The notes beneath the pieces are model-generated. The model was not told the origin of the DNA. It did not search any database and saw only the letters and a list, made by a program, of their open reading frames with translations. The position numbers and the translations under genes were made by a program. From contig NZ_LNCI01000003.1 in assembly GCF_001509585.1 (NCBI RefSeq), positions 62,001 through 126,000 on the forward strand: a stretch of DNA of 64,000 nucleotides. Reading direction: 5' to 3'. Source of the stretch: Tropicimonas marinistellae (GTDB lineage Bacteria > Pseudomonadota > Alphaproteobacteria > Rhodobacterales > Rhodobacteraceae). Shown here in pieces: positions 16,835 through 25,735 of this stretch (positions are counted from its first letter, which is position 1; each line of letters begins with the position of its first letter).

Positions 16835-16960
16835 GGCTGCCTCCGGGTGCATGGGTGACTCAATGGTAGGAGAGACAGCGTAGCGATAGATTCCAAAATT
16901 GCCCCGAGGGTGGAAAAAGTTTAGAGATATTGACTACCAAATCGAAGGACTGAAGCGGAT
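16835..16960. promoter_or_regulatory. Divergent control region of bkd operon and Lrp-type gene
   Basis: A 126-bp gap between divergent genes, markedly richer in A and T than its surroundings at 16881-16945. It holds an inverted pair TTCCA (16891-16895) / TGGAA (16911-16915), and the A-tract GGAAAAAG beside it. Lrp-type regulators bind such AT-rich, weakly conserved sites. Promoter hexamers are not clear enough to assign. Confidence 0.45.
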
Positions 16961-17428
16961 ATGCCTATCGATGCAATTGACCGACGCATCCTCGACGCCC
17001 TGATGAAGAATGGCCGGGTTCCGATCGTGGAACTCGCCGAGCAGGTCGGTTTGTCGCCGACGCCCTGTCGCAAGCGTATTGCGCGACTCGAAGAAACCGG
17101 CGTGATCGCCCGCTATGCCGCCGTGATCGACAATGAGCGGGCCGGCTTCCCGATCACGGCGTTCGTATCCGTGGAACTGGAGCGGCAGGACTCCGAGGGG
17201 CTGGCGCTCTTCGAACGGCGGGTGCTCGAATTCGAGGAGGTCGTGCAGGGCTTCCTGATGACCGGAAGCCAGGATTTCCTGCTTCGCGTTGTCGTCGAGG
17301 ACCTCCACGCCTTCGAAAGGTTCCTGCAGGACAAGCTGACACGCATCCCCGGCATCCGCTCGGTTCGCTCACGTTTTGCGCTTCGGCAGTTCGTCTGGCG
17401 CAACCGATTGCCTGCGGTGTCGAGTTAA
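16961..17428 (+). CDS. Lrp/AsnC-family regulator, BkdR-like
   Basis: 155 residues: N-terminal winged helix-turn-helix (VPIVELAEQVGLSPTPCRKR, about 20-39) and C-terminal RAM ligand domain (FVSVELERQ...GSQDFLLRVVVEDL). It is divergent from E1alpha with a 126-bp AT-rich gap, the same layout as bkdR in Pseudomonas, where the Lrp homologue activates the bkd operon with branched-chain amino acids as ligands. A direct role in controlling bkd and leucine dehydrogenase is inferred from this placement. Shine-Dalgarno weak (GAAGCGGAT). Confidence 0.9.
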   Translation: MPIDAIDRRILDALMKNGRVPIVELAEQVGLSPTPCRKRIARLEETGVIARYAAVIDNERAGFPITAFVSVELERQDSEGLALFERRVLEFEEVVQGFLMTGSQDFLLRVVVEDLHAFERFLQDKLTRIPGIRSVRSRFALRQFVWRNRLPAVSS

Positions 17429-17481
17429 AACCGCTCAGAACCGCCGAGCGTCGTAGCGGAAGGGGCGCGCTGGCTCCGATG

Positions 17482-17865
17482 TCACTTGGTGTCGATGGGC
17501 TGCTCGCTGTCGCCGATCTCGTCGTACCCGGCCCAGCCGTATTCTCCGCCGGTTTTCGGGAGGTCGCGCTCCTTCACGTCGCGGTGCATATGCGCCTTGG
17601 CGACGAAGTTCGCGGTGATCGGTGCGGTGATGAGCAGGAAGGCGGTGATCAGCAACTCGTGCAGCGAGATCCGATCCAGGAAGACCGCGAAATAGATCAT
17701 GGACGCGATGAGTACCCCACCGACGCCGAGGGTCGTGGCCTTCGTTGGGGCATGCAGCCGGCGCATCGTGTCGTCGAGCTTCACCAGCCCCCAGGAGCCA
17801 AGAAGGCCGAACAGGCCACCGATGACCAGCATGAGCGAGATGACGATTTCCGCGATGAGTTCCAT
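17482..17865 (-). CDS. mnhG: Mrp-type cation/H+ antiporter subunit G
   Basis: 127 residues with three membrane segments and the MnhG/PhaG pattern (GLFGLLGSWGLVKLDDTMRR, LHAPTKATTLG). The ATG at 17865 is chosen because the first helix begins at once and the gene then starts 5 nt after the subunit F stop. Last gene of the six-gene operon. Small membrane subunit needed for assembly of the antiporter; the hydrophilic tail after residue 95 faces the cytoplasm or is poorly conserved. Confidence 0.93.
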   Translation of the reverse strand: MELIAEIVISLMLVIGGLFGLLGSWGLVKLDDTMRRLHAPTKATTLGVGGVLIASMIYFAVFLDRISLHELLITAFLLITAPITANFVAKAHMHRDVKERDLPKTGGEYGWAGYDEIGDSEQPIDTK

Positions 17866-17870
17866 GGGCC

Positions 17871-18140
17871 TTACTCGATGATGTTGCCGCGCAGGATGAA
17901 GCGGCAATAGGCGACGGTGGAGACGAAACCGAACATGGCGATGAGCAACGACACTTCGAAATAGACGGCGGTGCCCGTGAGGATTCCGTAGACGTTCAGC
18001 AGCGCGATGGCGTTCACCACCATCGTGTCGAGCGCAAGGATACGGTCGACCACGCCGGGGGCGAAACGGATACGCCAGAGGTTCAGCAGCAGGCCGATGG
18101 AGAAGCAGGCCACGGCGAAATAGAGCGCGTAGGTGATCAT
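17871..18140 (-). CDS. mnhF: Mrp-type cation/H+ antiporter subunit F
   Basis: 89 residues with three membrane helices and the F-subunit signature around VVDRILALDTMVVNAIALL. It overlaps the end of subunit E by 4 nt (ATGA) and lies 5 nt before G. Required for complex assembly and ion exchange in characterised Mrp systems. Confidence 0.93.
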   Translation of the reverse strand: MITYALYFAVACFSIGLLLNLWRIRFAPGVVDRILALDTMVVNAIALLNVYGILTGTAVYFEVSLLIAMFGFVSTVAYCRFILRGNIIE

Positions 18141-18640
18141 TCGAAAATCTCCTTCAGGCGCCGTTCGTAGCGATCCTTGATCTCATCGCGGACCGCGTCG
18201 GGGTCGTCGGTGTCCAGGCAGTGGACGAGCAGGTGCCCCGCGTCCGCCGACAGCATCGCCGTGACGGTGCCGGGCGTCATGGTGATGGTGCCGGCAAGGA
18301 TGGTGATGGCCTCCGGCGAGCGGAGTTCGATGGGCACCACGATCCAGCGGCTTTGCGTGTCGGCATTGCTCTTGAACAGGATGATCCGTGCCACCGCGAC
18401 GTTGGCGACGCAGATGTCCCACAGCACGATCAGGATGTACTCAATGGCCCGCAGCGGGCGGCGCACGCGCGGCCGGTCGGGCCAGAAAGGCTGCGTGACG
18501 CCGGGGATCAGGATGCCGAGAATGACGCCGAGCAGGAGATTGCCCGGCGTGATCGTGTTGACCAGCAGCAGCCAGATCATCACCAGGAAGGCGGTGAGTT
18601 GCGGGTGCGGAAAGACGCGTCTCAGGATGGCGCCCAGCAT
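18137..18640 (-). CDS. mnhE: Mrp-type cation/H+ antiporter subunit E
   Basis: 167 residues: two N-terminal membrane helices (residues ~15-50 and ~65-90) followed by a soluble ferredoxin-like domain with the ITMTPGTVTAML motif conserved in MnhE/PhaE. It follows subunit D by 4 nt and overlaps F by 4 nt. Confidence 0.93.
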   Translation of the reverse strand: MLGAILRRVFPHPQLTAFLVMIWLLLVNTITPGNLLLGVILGILIPGVTQPFWPDRPRVRRPLRAIEYILIVLWDICVANVAVARIILFKSNADTQSRWIVVPIELRSPEAITILAGTITMTPGTVTAMLSADAGHLLVHCLDTDDPDAVRDEIKDRYERRLKEIFE

Positions 18641-18644
18641 GGTT

Positions 18645-20171
18645 TCAGCCCTCCTCCTGCGGCCCGAGGACGGCCTCGATATAGCGATCGGTGTCCCAAA
18701 GCTGGCGTGCGGTGTCCTCCATCGCCTGCATGACCGGACCGGCCGACAGCGTCATGAGCGCGAGGAAGGCCAGCGGGATCGCTGCGCCGGTGAGGGCGAG
18801 CGGTTTCAGCGGGTGGGCCGGGATCGGCGTCCCGTCGGGATCGAGGTTCTCGGGGTTGGCGAAATCGGGGTCCAGCGGTTTCCAGAAATAGCGGCTGCCG
18901 CGGATCGTGAACCCGACGATCAGCATCAGGGAGGTTGCCAGGATCGTGGTCCAGATAAGCGGCATCCAGGGCAGGTTGCGGCTGGCATCGAGCACCAGCA
19001 GTTTGCCGATGAACCCGGTGAGCGGCGGCATGCCGGCAACGGCGATGGTCGCGGTGAAGAAGAGGGTCGCGACGAAACCGCCCGGCGCGCGGATCGTCGG
19101 CCCCTGCGAGTCCAGCACGAGATCGACCACCAGGAAGAGCGCGGCGGCGGCAAGGGTGGAGTGGACGAGGTAAAAGAGCGCCGCGGTGGTGGCCTGCGGC
19201 GTGTGAAGCGAGATGGCAACGAGCAGCGTGCCCATGGAGGCCAGAACGGCGAAGGCCGCCTGGCGCGGGAGCTGCTTGGCGCCGAGCACGCCCACCGACC
19301 CCACGAGGAGCGTGACAAGCGCCACCGGCAGCATCAGGTCGGCGAAGAACTGGCCGACGACATCCGCATCGGGCCCGAAGATCAGCGTGTAGAAGCGCAG
19401 GATCGCATAGGCGCCGACCTTGGTCAGGATGGCGAAGAGCGCGGCCACGGGCATCGGCGCGTTGCGGTAGGTGCCGGGCAGCCAGAATTGCACCGGAAAG
19501 GCCGCCGCCTTGATCCCGAAGACGATGAGCAGGAGCATCCCGCCCACCAGCAGCAACGCCTGATCGCCGGGGTCGATGTCGCGCACGCGCACCGCCATGT
19601 CGGCCATGTTGAGCGTGCCGGTCACGGCGTAGAGCGTGCCCATGGCAAAGAGGAAGAGCGTGGAGCCGGCGAGGTTCATCACCACATATTGCAGGCCGGC
19701 GCGCAGGCGCATGCCGCCGCCGGCGTGGATCATGAGGCCGTAGGAGGCGATGAGCAGCACCTCGAAGAAGACGAAGAGGTTGAAGGCGTCGCCGGTGAGG
19801 AAGGCGCCATTCACGCCCATGAGCTGGAACGCGAAGAGGGCATGGAAGTGCCACCCGCGCCTGTCCCAGTCGCTGCCCATGGCGTAGAGCACGACCCCGA
19901 GCGCAAGCAGCGAGGTGAGCACCAGCATGGTCGCCGACAGCCTGTCGAGCACCAGCACGATGCCGAAGGGCGCCGGCCAGTCGCCCAGGCGGTAGACCTG
20001 GATGGTGCCGTCGAGCGCTTGCAGGAAGAGACCGCCGGAGATGGCGATCAGCGCCACCGTGACGACCACCGAGAAGACCCGCTGCAACACGATGTCGTGG
20101 CGCATGGCCATGGCCATGACCGCGGCCACCATGGCGGGCATCACGACCGGGGCGACGATCCAGTGGGTCAT
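18645..20171 (-). CDS. mnhD: Mrp-type cation/H+ antiporter subunit D
   Basis: 508 residues with about 14 membrane helices, homologous to NuoN/NuoM proton-channel subunits of complex I. The conserved glutamate/lysine channel residues lie in stretches such as FFEVLLIASYGLM and KAAAFPVQFWLP. The ATG at 20171 overlaps the stop of subunit C as ATGA; the longer frame upstream reads through that gene. Forms the proton pathway with subunit A. Confidence 0.95.
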   Translation of the reverse strand: MTHWIVAPVVMPAMVAAVMAMAMRHDIVLQRVFSVVVTVALIAISGGLFLQALDGTIQVYRLGDWPAPFGIVLVLDRLSATMLVLTSLLALGVVLYAMGSDWDRRGWHFHALFAFQLMGVNGAFLTGDAFNLFVFFEVLLIASYGLMIHAGGGMRLRAGLQYVVMNLAGSTLFLFAMGTLYAVTGTLNMADMAVRVRDIDPGDQALLLVGGMLLLIVFGIKAAAFPVQFWLPGTYRNAPMPVAALFAILTKVGAYAILRFYTLIFGPDADVVGQFFADLMLPVALVTLLVGSVGVLGAKQLPRQAAFAVLASMGTLLVAISLHTPQATTAALFYLVHSTLAAAALFLVVDLVLDSQGPTIRAPGGFVATLFFTATIAVAGMPPLTGFIGKLLVLDASRNLPWMPLIWTTILATSLMLIVGFTIRGSRYFWKPLDPDFANPENLDPDGTPIPAHPLKPLALTGAAIPLAFLALMTLSAGPVMQAMEDTARQLWDTDRYIEAVLGPQEEG

Positions 20172-20584
20172 CCGAAATCTCCCTTGGGAGCCTCGAGGCC
20201 CGGTTCTTTCTGGTCCTTCTCCCACGGGATTTCATCGGGATCGGTGTCGAGGTTTTCGGGGCGGCGGCGCAGGTCCACGTGGTCGGTGTCGGATTCCAGG
20301 AAGGCGCCGAGGGCGATCAGGACCGCGACCGCCGTCATGCCGAAGGAAATCACGATGGCTGTCAGCACCAGCGCCTGCGGCAGCGGATCGGTATAGCCGA
20401 TGGCGTATTTGGAATAGATCGGGGGCATGCCGATGGAGAGCCGTCCGCTGGCGAAGAGGAAGAGGTTGACCGCGTAGGTCAGCAGCGCGGTGCCGATGAC
20501 GACGGAGAAGGTGCGGCGGCGCATGACCAGGTAGAGCCCGCCGGCCGTTTGCAATCCGATGATGATGGCGAGAAGGGCTTCCAT
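20168..20584 (-). CDS. mnhC: Mrp-type cation/H+ antiporter subunit C
   Basis: 138 residues, a NuoK homologue with three membrane helices (GLYLVMRRRTFSVVIGTALL, DPLPQALVLTAIVISFGMTA) and a hydrophilic C-terminal extension of ~40 residues. It begins 1 nt after the stop of the A/B subunit gene and overlaps D by 4 nt. Confidence 0.94.
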   Translation of the reverse strand: MEALLAIIIGLQTAGGLYLVMRRRTFSVVIGTALLTYAVNLFLFASGRLSIGMPPIYSKYAIGYTDPLPQALVLTAIVISFGMTAVAVLIALGAFLESDTDHVDLRRRPENLDTDPDEIPWEKDQKEPGLEAPKGDFG

Positions 20585-20585
20585 C

Positions 20586-23456
20586 TCAGCGCGTCTCCTC
20601 TTCCGGCGGCTCTATGGCGGAGGGGTCGTAGTCCATTGGCGAGACATTCACGGATTCGCCGGTGCGCCGCGCCGAGCGGCTGAGCGAGTAGAGCGCCAGC
20701 ATCACCGCGCCCACCACGGTCAGGAAGACGCCGAGGTCGAAGCCCATGGCGGTGGCCAGTTCGAATTCCTCGATCGGCGGGAAGTGGACGTAGCCGAAGG
20801 CGCTGGTCAGGAAGGGCAGGTTGTTGAACCAGGCGCCGATCCCGGTGAGCCCGGCGATCAGCACGCCCCAGCCGATCAGCCCGTGATAGGGGATGCGGAT
20901 GCGTTCGGAGGCCCAGGAGAAGCCGGAGGCCATGTATTGCATCAGCAGCGCGATGGCGACGACGAGGCCGGCAATGAAGCCGCCGCCGGGATCGTTGTGG
21001 CCGCGCAGGAAGATGTAGACCCCGACCATGAGCGAGATCGGCATCATCAGGCGCGTTGCGATCACCATCATCAGCGGGTGACGGTCCTTCGAGTAGCGCA
21101 TGTCGTGGACCCAGTTGGCGAGCTTGCGGGAAGCCCGGCCTTCCATCAGCGCCTCTTCCAGCGCGTAGATCAGCAGCGCGGCGATGCCGAGCACGATGAT
21201 CTCGCCGAAGGTGTCGTAGCCGCGGAAATCCACCAGGATGACGTTCACCACGTTGGTGCCGCCGCCTTCGGGTTTGGAATTGGCGAGGAAGTACCCGGAG
21301 ATGGAATCCACGTCGCGGGTCATCAGCGCCCATGCCAGCGCGGCGACGGCAACGCCGGCAGAGCCGGCGATAAGCATGTCGCGCCCGACACGCAGAGGGC
21401 TCGATTCCCGCGGGGTGTGCTTGGGCAGGAAGTGCAGGGCCAGGAGCATGAGGATGAGCGTCACGACTTCGACCGTCACCTGCGTCATCGCGAGGTCGGG
21501 CGCGGAGAGGCGGACGAATATGACGGAGACGATCAGCCCGTTGATGCCGATCAGCACCAGCACCAGCAGGCGAGACCGGTGGTAGGTCATGATCGCGATG
21601 GTGGAGGCGGCAACGAGGATCGTGCCGATGTAATCCACCATCGTGGGCGTCAGCATGGCGCGCGTGCCGGGTGTGTGGCTGCCGTAGCTGTAGGCATAGA
21701 GGCCGCCGGCGACCGTGACGGCGGCGAATATGGCGAGGTAGCGGGTCAACCGCCCGTCGTGCATGGCGTTGGAAACCTTGCCGCAAGCGGCGTGCAGGCC
21801 GCAAATGATCGCCTCGAAGATCGGCTTCGCGTCGGGTTTCGGCGTGGCATGCCACAACCGGTCAAGCGGCGCGAAGGCGACGACGATCAGCAGACCGATG
21901 ACGGTGGCGATCATGCTCATGATCAGGGCCGGGGTGACGCCGTGCCAGATCTTCAGCTTGTGCAGGTGCAGGTGCTGCCCGGTGGCGGAATCCGCCACAA
22001 CGTTCAGGAAGTCCCCGACGGTCGCTTGCGGGAATATGCCGATCACGATCACGAGCACCGACAGGAAGGCGGGGGCCGCCCACATGCCGAACGGCGGGTC
22101 ATGCGGTTTTGACGGGTAATCGTCGCGCACTGGCCCGAGGAAGACATGGGCGATGTAGCGGAAGGAATAGGCGGCCGAGAGACCCGCGCCGATGGTGGCG
22201 AGAACCGGCACGATCCACGGGTTGCCGCGCCAATCGGTATGCGCGGCTTCTTCCAGCATCAGTTCCTTGGACAGGAAGCCGTTCAGCAATGGAATCCCCG
22301 CCATCGACAAGGCGGTAATGATTGCCAATGTCGCGGTGATCGGCATGAGCGTGCGCAGCCCGCCCAACCGTTTGATGGAACGGGTGTGCGCTTCGTGGTC
22401 CACGATTCCGGCGGTCATGAAGAGCGCGGCCTTGAAGACCGTGTGGTTGATGATGTGGAACATCGCCGCCGTCGTGGCGGCCGTGGTGCCGAAACCGAGG
22501 AGCATGGTGATGAGGCCGAGGTGGCTGACCGTGGAATAGGCGAGAAGCCCTTTCAGGTCGTCCTGGTAGATGGCGATCTTGGCGCCGATGACCATGGTCA
22601 GAAGGCCGGTCGTCGCGACAAGGTAGAACCACCACTCGGTGCCGGAGAGCACCGGCCAGAGGCGCGCCATCAGGAAGAGCCCGGCCTTCACCATGGTCGC
22701 GGAATGCAGGTAGGCCGAGACCGGCGTTGGCGCGGCCATGGCGCGTGGCAGCCAGAAATGGAACGGGAATTGCGCCGATTTGGTGAAGGCGCCGAGCAGG
22801 ATCAGGAGCAGCGCCGGTACATAGAGCGGCGAGGCCTGCACGGCATCCTTCCGCGTCAGGATTTCCGAGATGTCGTAGCTGCCTGCTGCCTCGCCGAGCA
22901 GCAGCATGCCCCCGATTAGTGCCAGCCCCCCGAGTCCGGTCGTGGCGAGCGCCATCCGCGCGCCCTGGCGACCGGCGGCGGTGTGTTTCCAGTACCCGAT
23001 CAACAGGAAGGAGGAGAGCGACGTCAGCTCCCAGAAGATGACCAACATCAATATGTTGTCGGACAGAACGATGCCGAGCATCGCGCCCTGGAAGAGCATC
23101 AGATATGTGTAGAACTGCCCCATCGGGTCTTCGCGCGAGAGGTAGAAGCGCGCGTAGAGGATGATCAGCAAACCGATCCCGAGGATCATCGTGGCGAAGA
23201 GCAGCCCGAGCCCGTCGAGCATGAAATTGGCGTTGAGACCGAGCAGCGGCATCCAGTCGATCCGGTAGACGACGACCTCGCCGCGCCACACGGCGGTGGA
23301 ATCGATGATCAGCAGGATCAGTGCCGCCAGCGTGGCCCATCCCGCCGATAGCGCACAGGCGTTCCGACCGGCCCGGATCATCAATCCGGGAAACAATGCG
23401 CCGATAAAGGGCAGGGCAGCGATCAGGGCGAGCGTCACTTCGCTTTGCTCGATCAC
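20586..23456 (-). CDS. mnhA: Mrp-type antiporter, fused subunits A and B (PhaAB type)
   Basis: 956 residues. Residues ~1-650 are the NuoL-like antiporter subunit A (MLVIFWELTSLSSFLLIGYW, KSAQFPFHFWLP, LHSATMVKAG). After ~650 follow the additional C-terminal A-subunit helices and, from about 790, an MnhB domain (MPISLMVGVYIFLRGHNDPG, GGGFIAGLV). This A-B fusion with genes C-G marks the six-gene Pha/Mrp group known from Sinorhizobium pha and other alphaproteobacteria, distinct from the seven-gene Bacillus Mrp. The complex exchanges Na+ or K+ for H+ at high pH or salinity; which ion cannot be told from sequence. Confidence 0.95.
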   Translation of the reverse strand: MIEQSEVTLALIAALPFIGALFPGLMIRAGRNACALSAGWATLAALILLIIDSTAVWRGEVVVYRIDWMPLLGLNANFMLDGLGLLFATMILGIGLLIILYARFYLSREDPMGQFYTYLMLFQGAMLGIVLSDNILMLVIFWELTSLSSFLLIGYWKHTAAGRQGARMALATTGLGGLALIGGMLLLGEAAGSYDISEILTRKDAVQASPLYVPALLLILLGAFTKSAQFPFHFWLPRAMAAPTPVSAYLHSATMVKAGLFLMARLWPVLSGTEWWFYLVATTGLLTMVIGAKIAIYQDDLKGLLAYSTVSHLGLITMLLGFGTTAATTAAMFHIINHTVFKAALFMTAGIVDHEAHTRSIKRLGGLRTLMPITATLAIITALSMAGIPLLNGFLSKELMLEEAAHTDWRGNPWIVPVLATIGAGLSAAYSFRYIAHVFLGPVRDDYPSKPHDPPFGMWAAPAFLSVLVIVIGIFPQATVGDFLNVVADSATGQHLHLHKLKIWHGVTPALIMSMIATVIGLLIVVAFAPLDRLWHATPKPDAKPIFEAIICGLHAACGKVSNAMHDGRLTRYLAIFAAVTVAGGLYAYSYGSHTPGTRAMLTPTMVDYIGTILVAASTIAIMTYHRSRLLVLVLIGINGLIVSVIFVRLSAPDLAMTQVTVEVVTLILMLLALHFLPKHTPRESSPLRVGRDMLIAGSAGVAVAALAWALMTRDVDSISGYFLANSKPEGGGTNVVNVILVDFRGYDTFGEIIVLGIAALLIYALEEALMEGRASRKLANWVHDMRYSKDRHPLMMVIATRLMMPISLMVGVYIFLRGHNDPGGGFIAGLVVAIALLMQYMASGFSWASERIRIPYHGLIGWGVLIAGLTGIGAWFNNLPFLTSAFGYVHFPPIEEFELATAMGFDLGVFLTVVGAVMLALYSLSRSARRTGESVNVSPMDYDPSAIEPPEEETR

Positions 23457-23656
23457 GTCGTTCTCCTCACCGCTCTCCCCCGTTCATGGCCGGCTTTCGC
23501 CCGATCCTGAGGGATGCCGCCTGCGGTTCGCGCGGCCTCCCTTCCGGCCAAGTTGTATGTATCTGTCGCCGAAAAGCAAACAGCCTTGGCGGAGTTTAGG
23601 GCAGAATCCGGCCTGGAGTGTGGTATTTGGTATGTCACAGGAGGCTTTCTCCCGGC

Positions 23657-24532
23657 TCACTCGGCCCCGCGGTAGGCGCCGCCGGCCAGACGCCGCGACT
23701 CGCGCTGGGCGATTCGGTCGCTGGCGCCATCTGACCGGGCGGTCATTTCAGCCACAAGCGTTTCGGCGAGCAGGAAGTACATCCCGAGGCTGGGCAGCGG
23801 TTGGGGGCCGTCCATCGGCAGGCAGAAGGTGATCTCCGCGCCCTTGGCCACGGGCGCAGCGTGACTGTCGGTGAGAGCGATAAGCCGGGCCCGTGTGCGC
23901 AGGGCGACCGCATGTGCCCGCAGCACTTCGGAGGAATAGTGGGAATAGGTCACGAGGATCACGACGTCCTGCGGCCCGCAATCCACTATCGAATCGAGCA
24001 CGCCGCCGGGATCGGCCTGCGGCGGAACGAATGTTTCGAAGGCCATTCGCCCGGTATAGGTCAAATATTGGGCAACCGGAAAACAGCTGCGCACGCCGAT
24101 GCAGTGAATCGCGCGGGCCGCCAGCAGCAGCGTTACCGCGCGGTCCATCCGTGCGATCATGTCGTCTGAATACAGCGCCTGCGTGTTGGCGACGGCAGAA
24201 TCGCGAATCCGGGTTGTGAGGTTGTCCGCGCCGTTGGTGCGCAGGTTCGCGGCACGGCGCCCGTAGCTCGGCACGGAGTCTCGCAACGCTGCCTGAAACA
24301 CCGCGCGACACTGTTCGAAGCCCTTGAAACCAAGGGCTTGGGCGAGGCGCACCACCGTATTTGCGTTGACCGTCGCGCGGTTTGCCAGGCCGCGCACGGA
24401 GTGAAACGCAAGCTCCTGCGGATGATCCATGGCCCAACGCGCAAGCGCGGCAACCTGCGGCGAAGCATCGGAGGCCACCGTCCCGAGCCGTTGCCGCAAC
24501 CTGTCCAGCGTCTCCTCGTGTTCGTCACTCAC
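23657..24532 (-). CDS. RpiR/MurR-family transcriptional regulator
   Basis: 291 residues. N-terminal RpiR helix-turn-helix (SVRGLANRATVNANTVVRLA, about 44-63) and a C-terminal SIS domain (about 120-260; IHCIGVRSCFPVAQYL, TYSHYSSEVL) that senses phosphosugars in many members. The start appears to be GTG at 24532 with AAGGA upstream. It is divergent from the TAXI receptor gene, so the TRAP transporter is its likely target; it also lies upstream of and in the same direction as the antiporter operon, separated by 200 bp. Confidence 0.9.
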   Translation of the reverse strand: MSDEHEETLDRLRQRLGTVASDASPQVAALARWAMDHPQELAFHSVRGLANRATVNANTVVRLAQALGFKGFEQCRAVFQAALRDSVPSYGRRAANLRTNGADNLTTRIRDSAVANTQALYSDDMIARMDRAVTLLLAARAIHCIGVRSCFPVAQYLTYTGRMAFETFVPPQADPGGVLDSIVDCGPQDVVILVTYSHYSSEVLRAHAVALRTRARLIALTDSHAAPVAKGAEITFCLPMDGPQPLPSLGMYFLLAETLVAEMTARSDGASDRIAQRESRRLAGGAYRGAE

Positions 24533-24596
24533 CCGGTGTCATTCCTTCCAAAAAACTTACCCAACGGCAGCTCCGCGAAACATTTGAGCGCTCGGC

Positions 24597-24625
24597 TTGA
24601 CCTTTTTCAATCGTTTGTTTCAGTC
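24597..24625 (+). promoter_or_regulatory. Candidate promoter of the TAXI-TRAP operon
   Basis: TTGACC (24597-24602; 5 of 6 bases of the -35 consensus), 17-nt spacer, then a poor -10, TCAGTC (24620-24625). It lies in the RpiR/TAXI divergent gap in an AT-richer patch. The weak -10 would fit an activator-dependent promoter. Low certainty. Confidence 0.3.
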
Positions 24626-24673
24626 TCGCGCCACCGTGCCCATCGCGGGCATCAAACGCAGGGAGTTATTGAT

Positions 24674-25636
24674 ATGAGAGAACATCTCGTGGGCGCACTG
24701 GTTGCCGCCACCACCGCATTTGCCGGAGCTTCGGCCTTTGCCGAGGAATTCATCTCCATCGGCACCGGCGGTGTGACCGGGGTGTACTATCCGACCGGCG
24801 GCGCGATCTGCCGTCTGGTGAACAAGGACCGCAAGGAGCATGGGATTCGCTGCGCCGTGGAGTCCACCGGCGGGTCGGTCTACAACATCAACACGATCAA
24901 GAGCGGCGAGCTCGAGTTCGGCGTGGCCCAGTCCGACTGGCAGTTCCACGCGCTCAACGGCACATCGAAGTTCGAAGGCGCGGCCTTCCCGGAACTGCGC
25001 GCCATGTTCTCGGTCCATCCCGAGCCCTTCACGCTTCTGGTCCGCGCGGACAGCGGCATCGAGAAGTTCGAGGATATCGCGGGCAAGCGGGTGAACGTCG
25101 GCAACCCCGGCTCCGGCCAGCGCGCCACGATGGAAGTCGTGATGGAGGCCTTCGGGATCGGCATGGACGATCTGGCCCTCGCAACCGAGTTCAAGGGCTC
25201 GGAGATGGCCAAGGAGATCTGCGACGGCAATATCGACGCGATGATCTACACCATCGGCCACCCGGCCGCGGCGATCAAGGAAGCGACCACCACCTGCGAC
25301 GTGAAGCTCGTGGACGTGGTCGGCGACCCGATCGACTCGCTGGTAAGCGAGAATTCCTACTACCGCGTCGCGACCATTCCGGGCGGCATGTATGCCGGCA
25401 ACCCCGACGACACGACGACCTTCGGTGTCGGCGCGACCTTCGTAAGCTCGAGCGCGATCTCGGATGACGTGGCCTATGTGGTTGCCAAGGCGGTGATGGA
25501 AAACCTCGACGCCTTCCGCGGCCTGCATCCGGCCTTCGCCAACCTCAAGGCCGAGGAAATGGTCAAGGACGGTCTCAGCGCCCCGCTGCATCCGGGCGCA
25601 GAGAAGGCGTACATGGAACTCGGCCTGATCGAGTGA
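24674..25636 (+). CDS. TRAP transporter solute receptor, TAXI family
   Basis: 320 residues with a signal peptide (cleavage near ASAFAEE, residue ~24) and the TAXI fold: ISIGTGGVTGVYYPTGGAIC, STGGSVYNINTIKSGELEFG, RVNVGNPGSGQRATMEVVM. The ATG at 24674 has GGGAG 8 nt upstream. It captures a carboxylate-type ligand in the periplasm (glutamate, 2-oxoglutarate or glutarate in the few characterised TAXI proteins) and delivers it to the fused permease downstream. A stable hairpin separates the two genes. Confidence 0.95.
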   Translation: MREHLVGALVAATTAFAGASAFAEEFISIGTGGVTGVYYPTGGAICRLVNKDRKEHGIRCAVESTGGSVYNINTIKSGELEFGVAQSDWQFHALNGTSKFEGAAFPELRAMFSVHPEPFTLLVRADSGIEKFEDIAGKRVNVGNPGSGQRATMEVVMEAFGIGMDDLALATEFKGSEMAKEICDGNIDAMIYTIGHPAAAIKEATTTCDVKLVDVVGDPIDSLVSENSYYRVATIPGGMYAGNPDDTTTFGVGATFVSSSAISDDVAYVVAKAVMENLDAFRGLHPAFANLKAEEMVKDGLSAPLHPGAEKAYMELGLIE

Positions 25637-25669
25637 CCGCGGCAGCGGCAACCTGACCACAACGACCAC

Positions 25670-25697
25670 GGCGGGCGCCGTTTGAACGACGCCCGCC
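25670..25697 (+). other. Intercistronic hairpin between TAXI receptor and TRAP permease
   Basis: GGCGGGCG (25670-25677) pairs with CGCCCGCC (25690-25697); after one C/A mismatch CGT pairs with ACG around a TTGA loop. There is no T-run after it, so it is more likely an RNA-stabilising or attenuating structure that keeps receptor mRNA in excess over permease mRNA, as in many binding-protein operons. Confidence 0.6.
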
Positions 25698-25735
25698 AAC
25701 AATAAAAGAAAAACACTTTTTCAGCGGGGACCAGG

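Noticed and set aside
18177-20396. 739-codon open frame on the plus strand, opposite mnhE/mnhD/mnhC
   Set aside because: It is a by-product of high GC at third positions on the opposite strand; the translation is low-complexity (His/Arg/Asp/Gly) with no family motif, while the minus-strand genes are certain.
20559-23351. Several long plus-strand frames (up to 517 codons) opposite mnhA
   Set aside because: Same antisense composition effect; no start signals and no recognisable domains.
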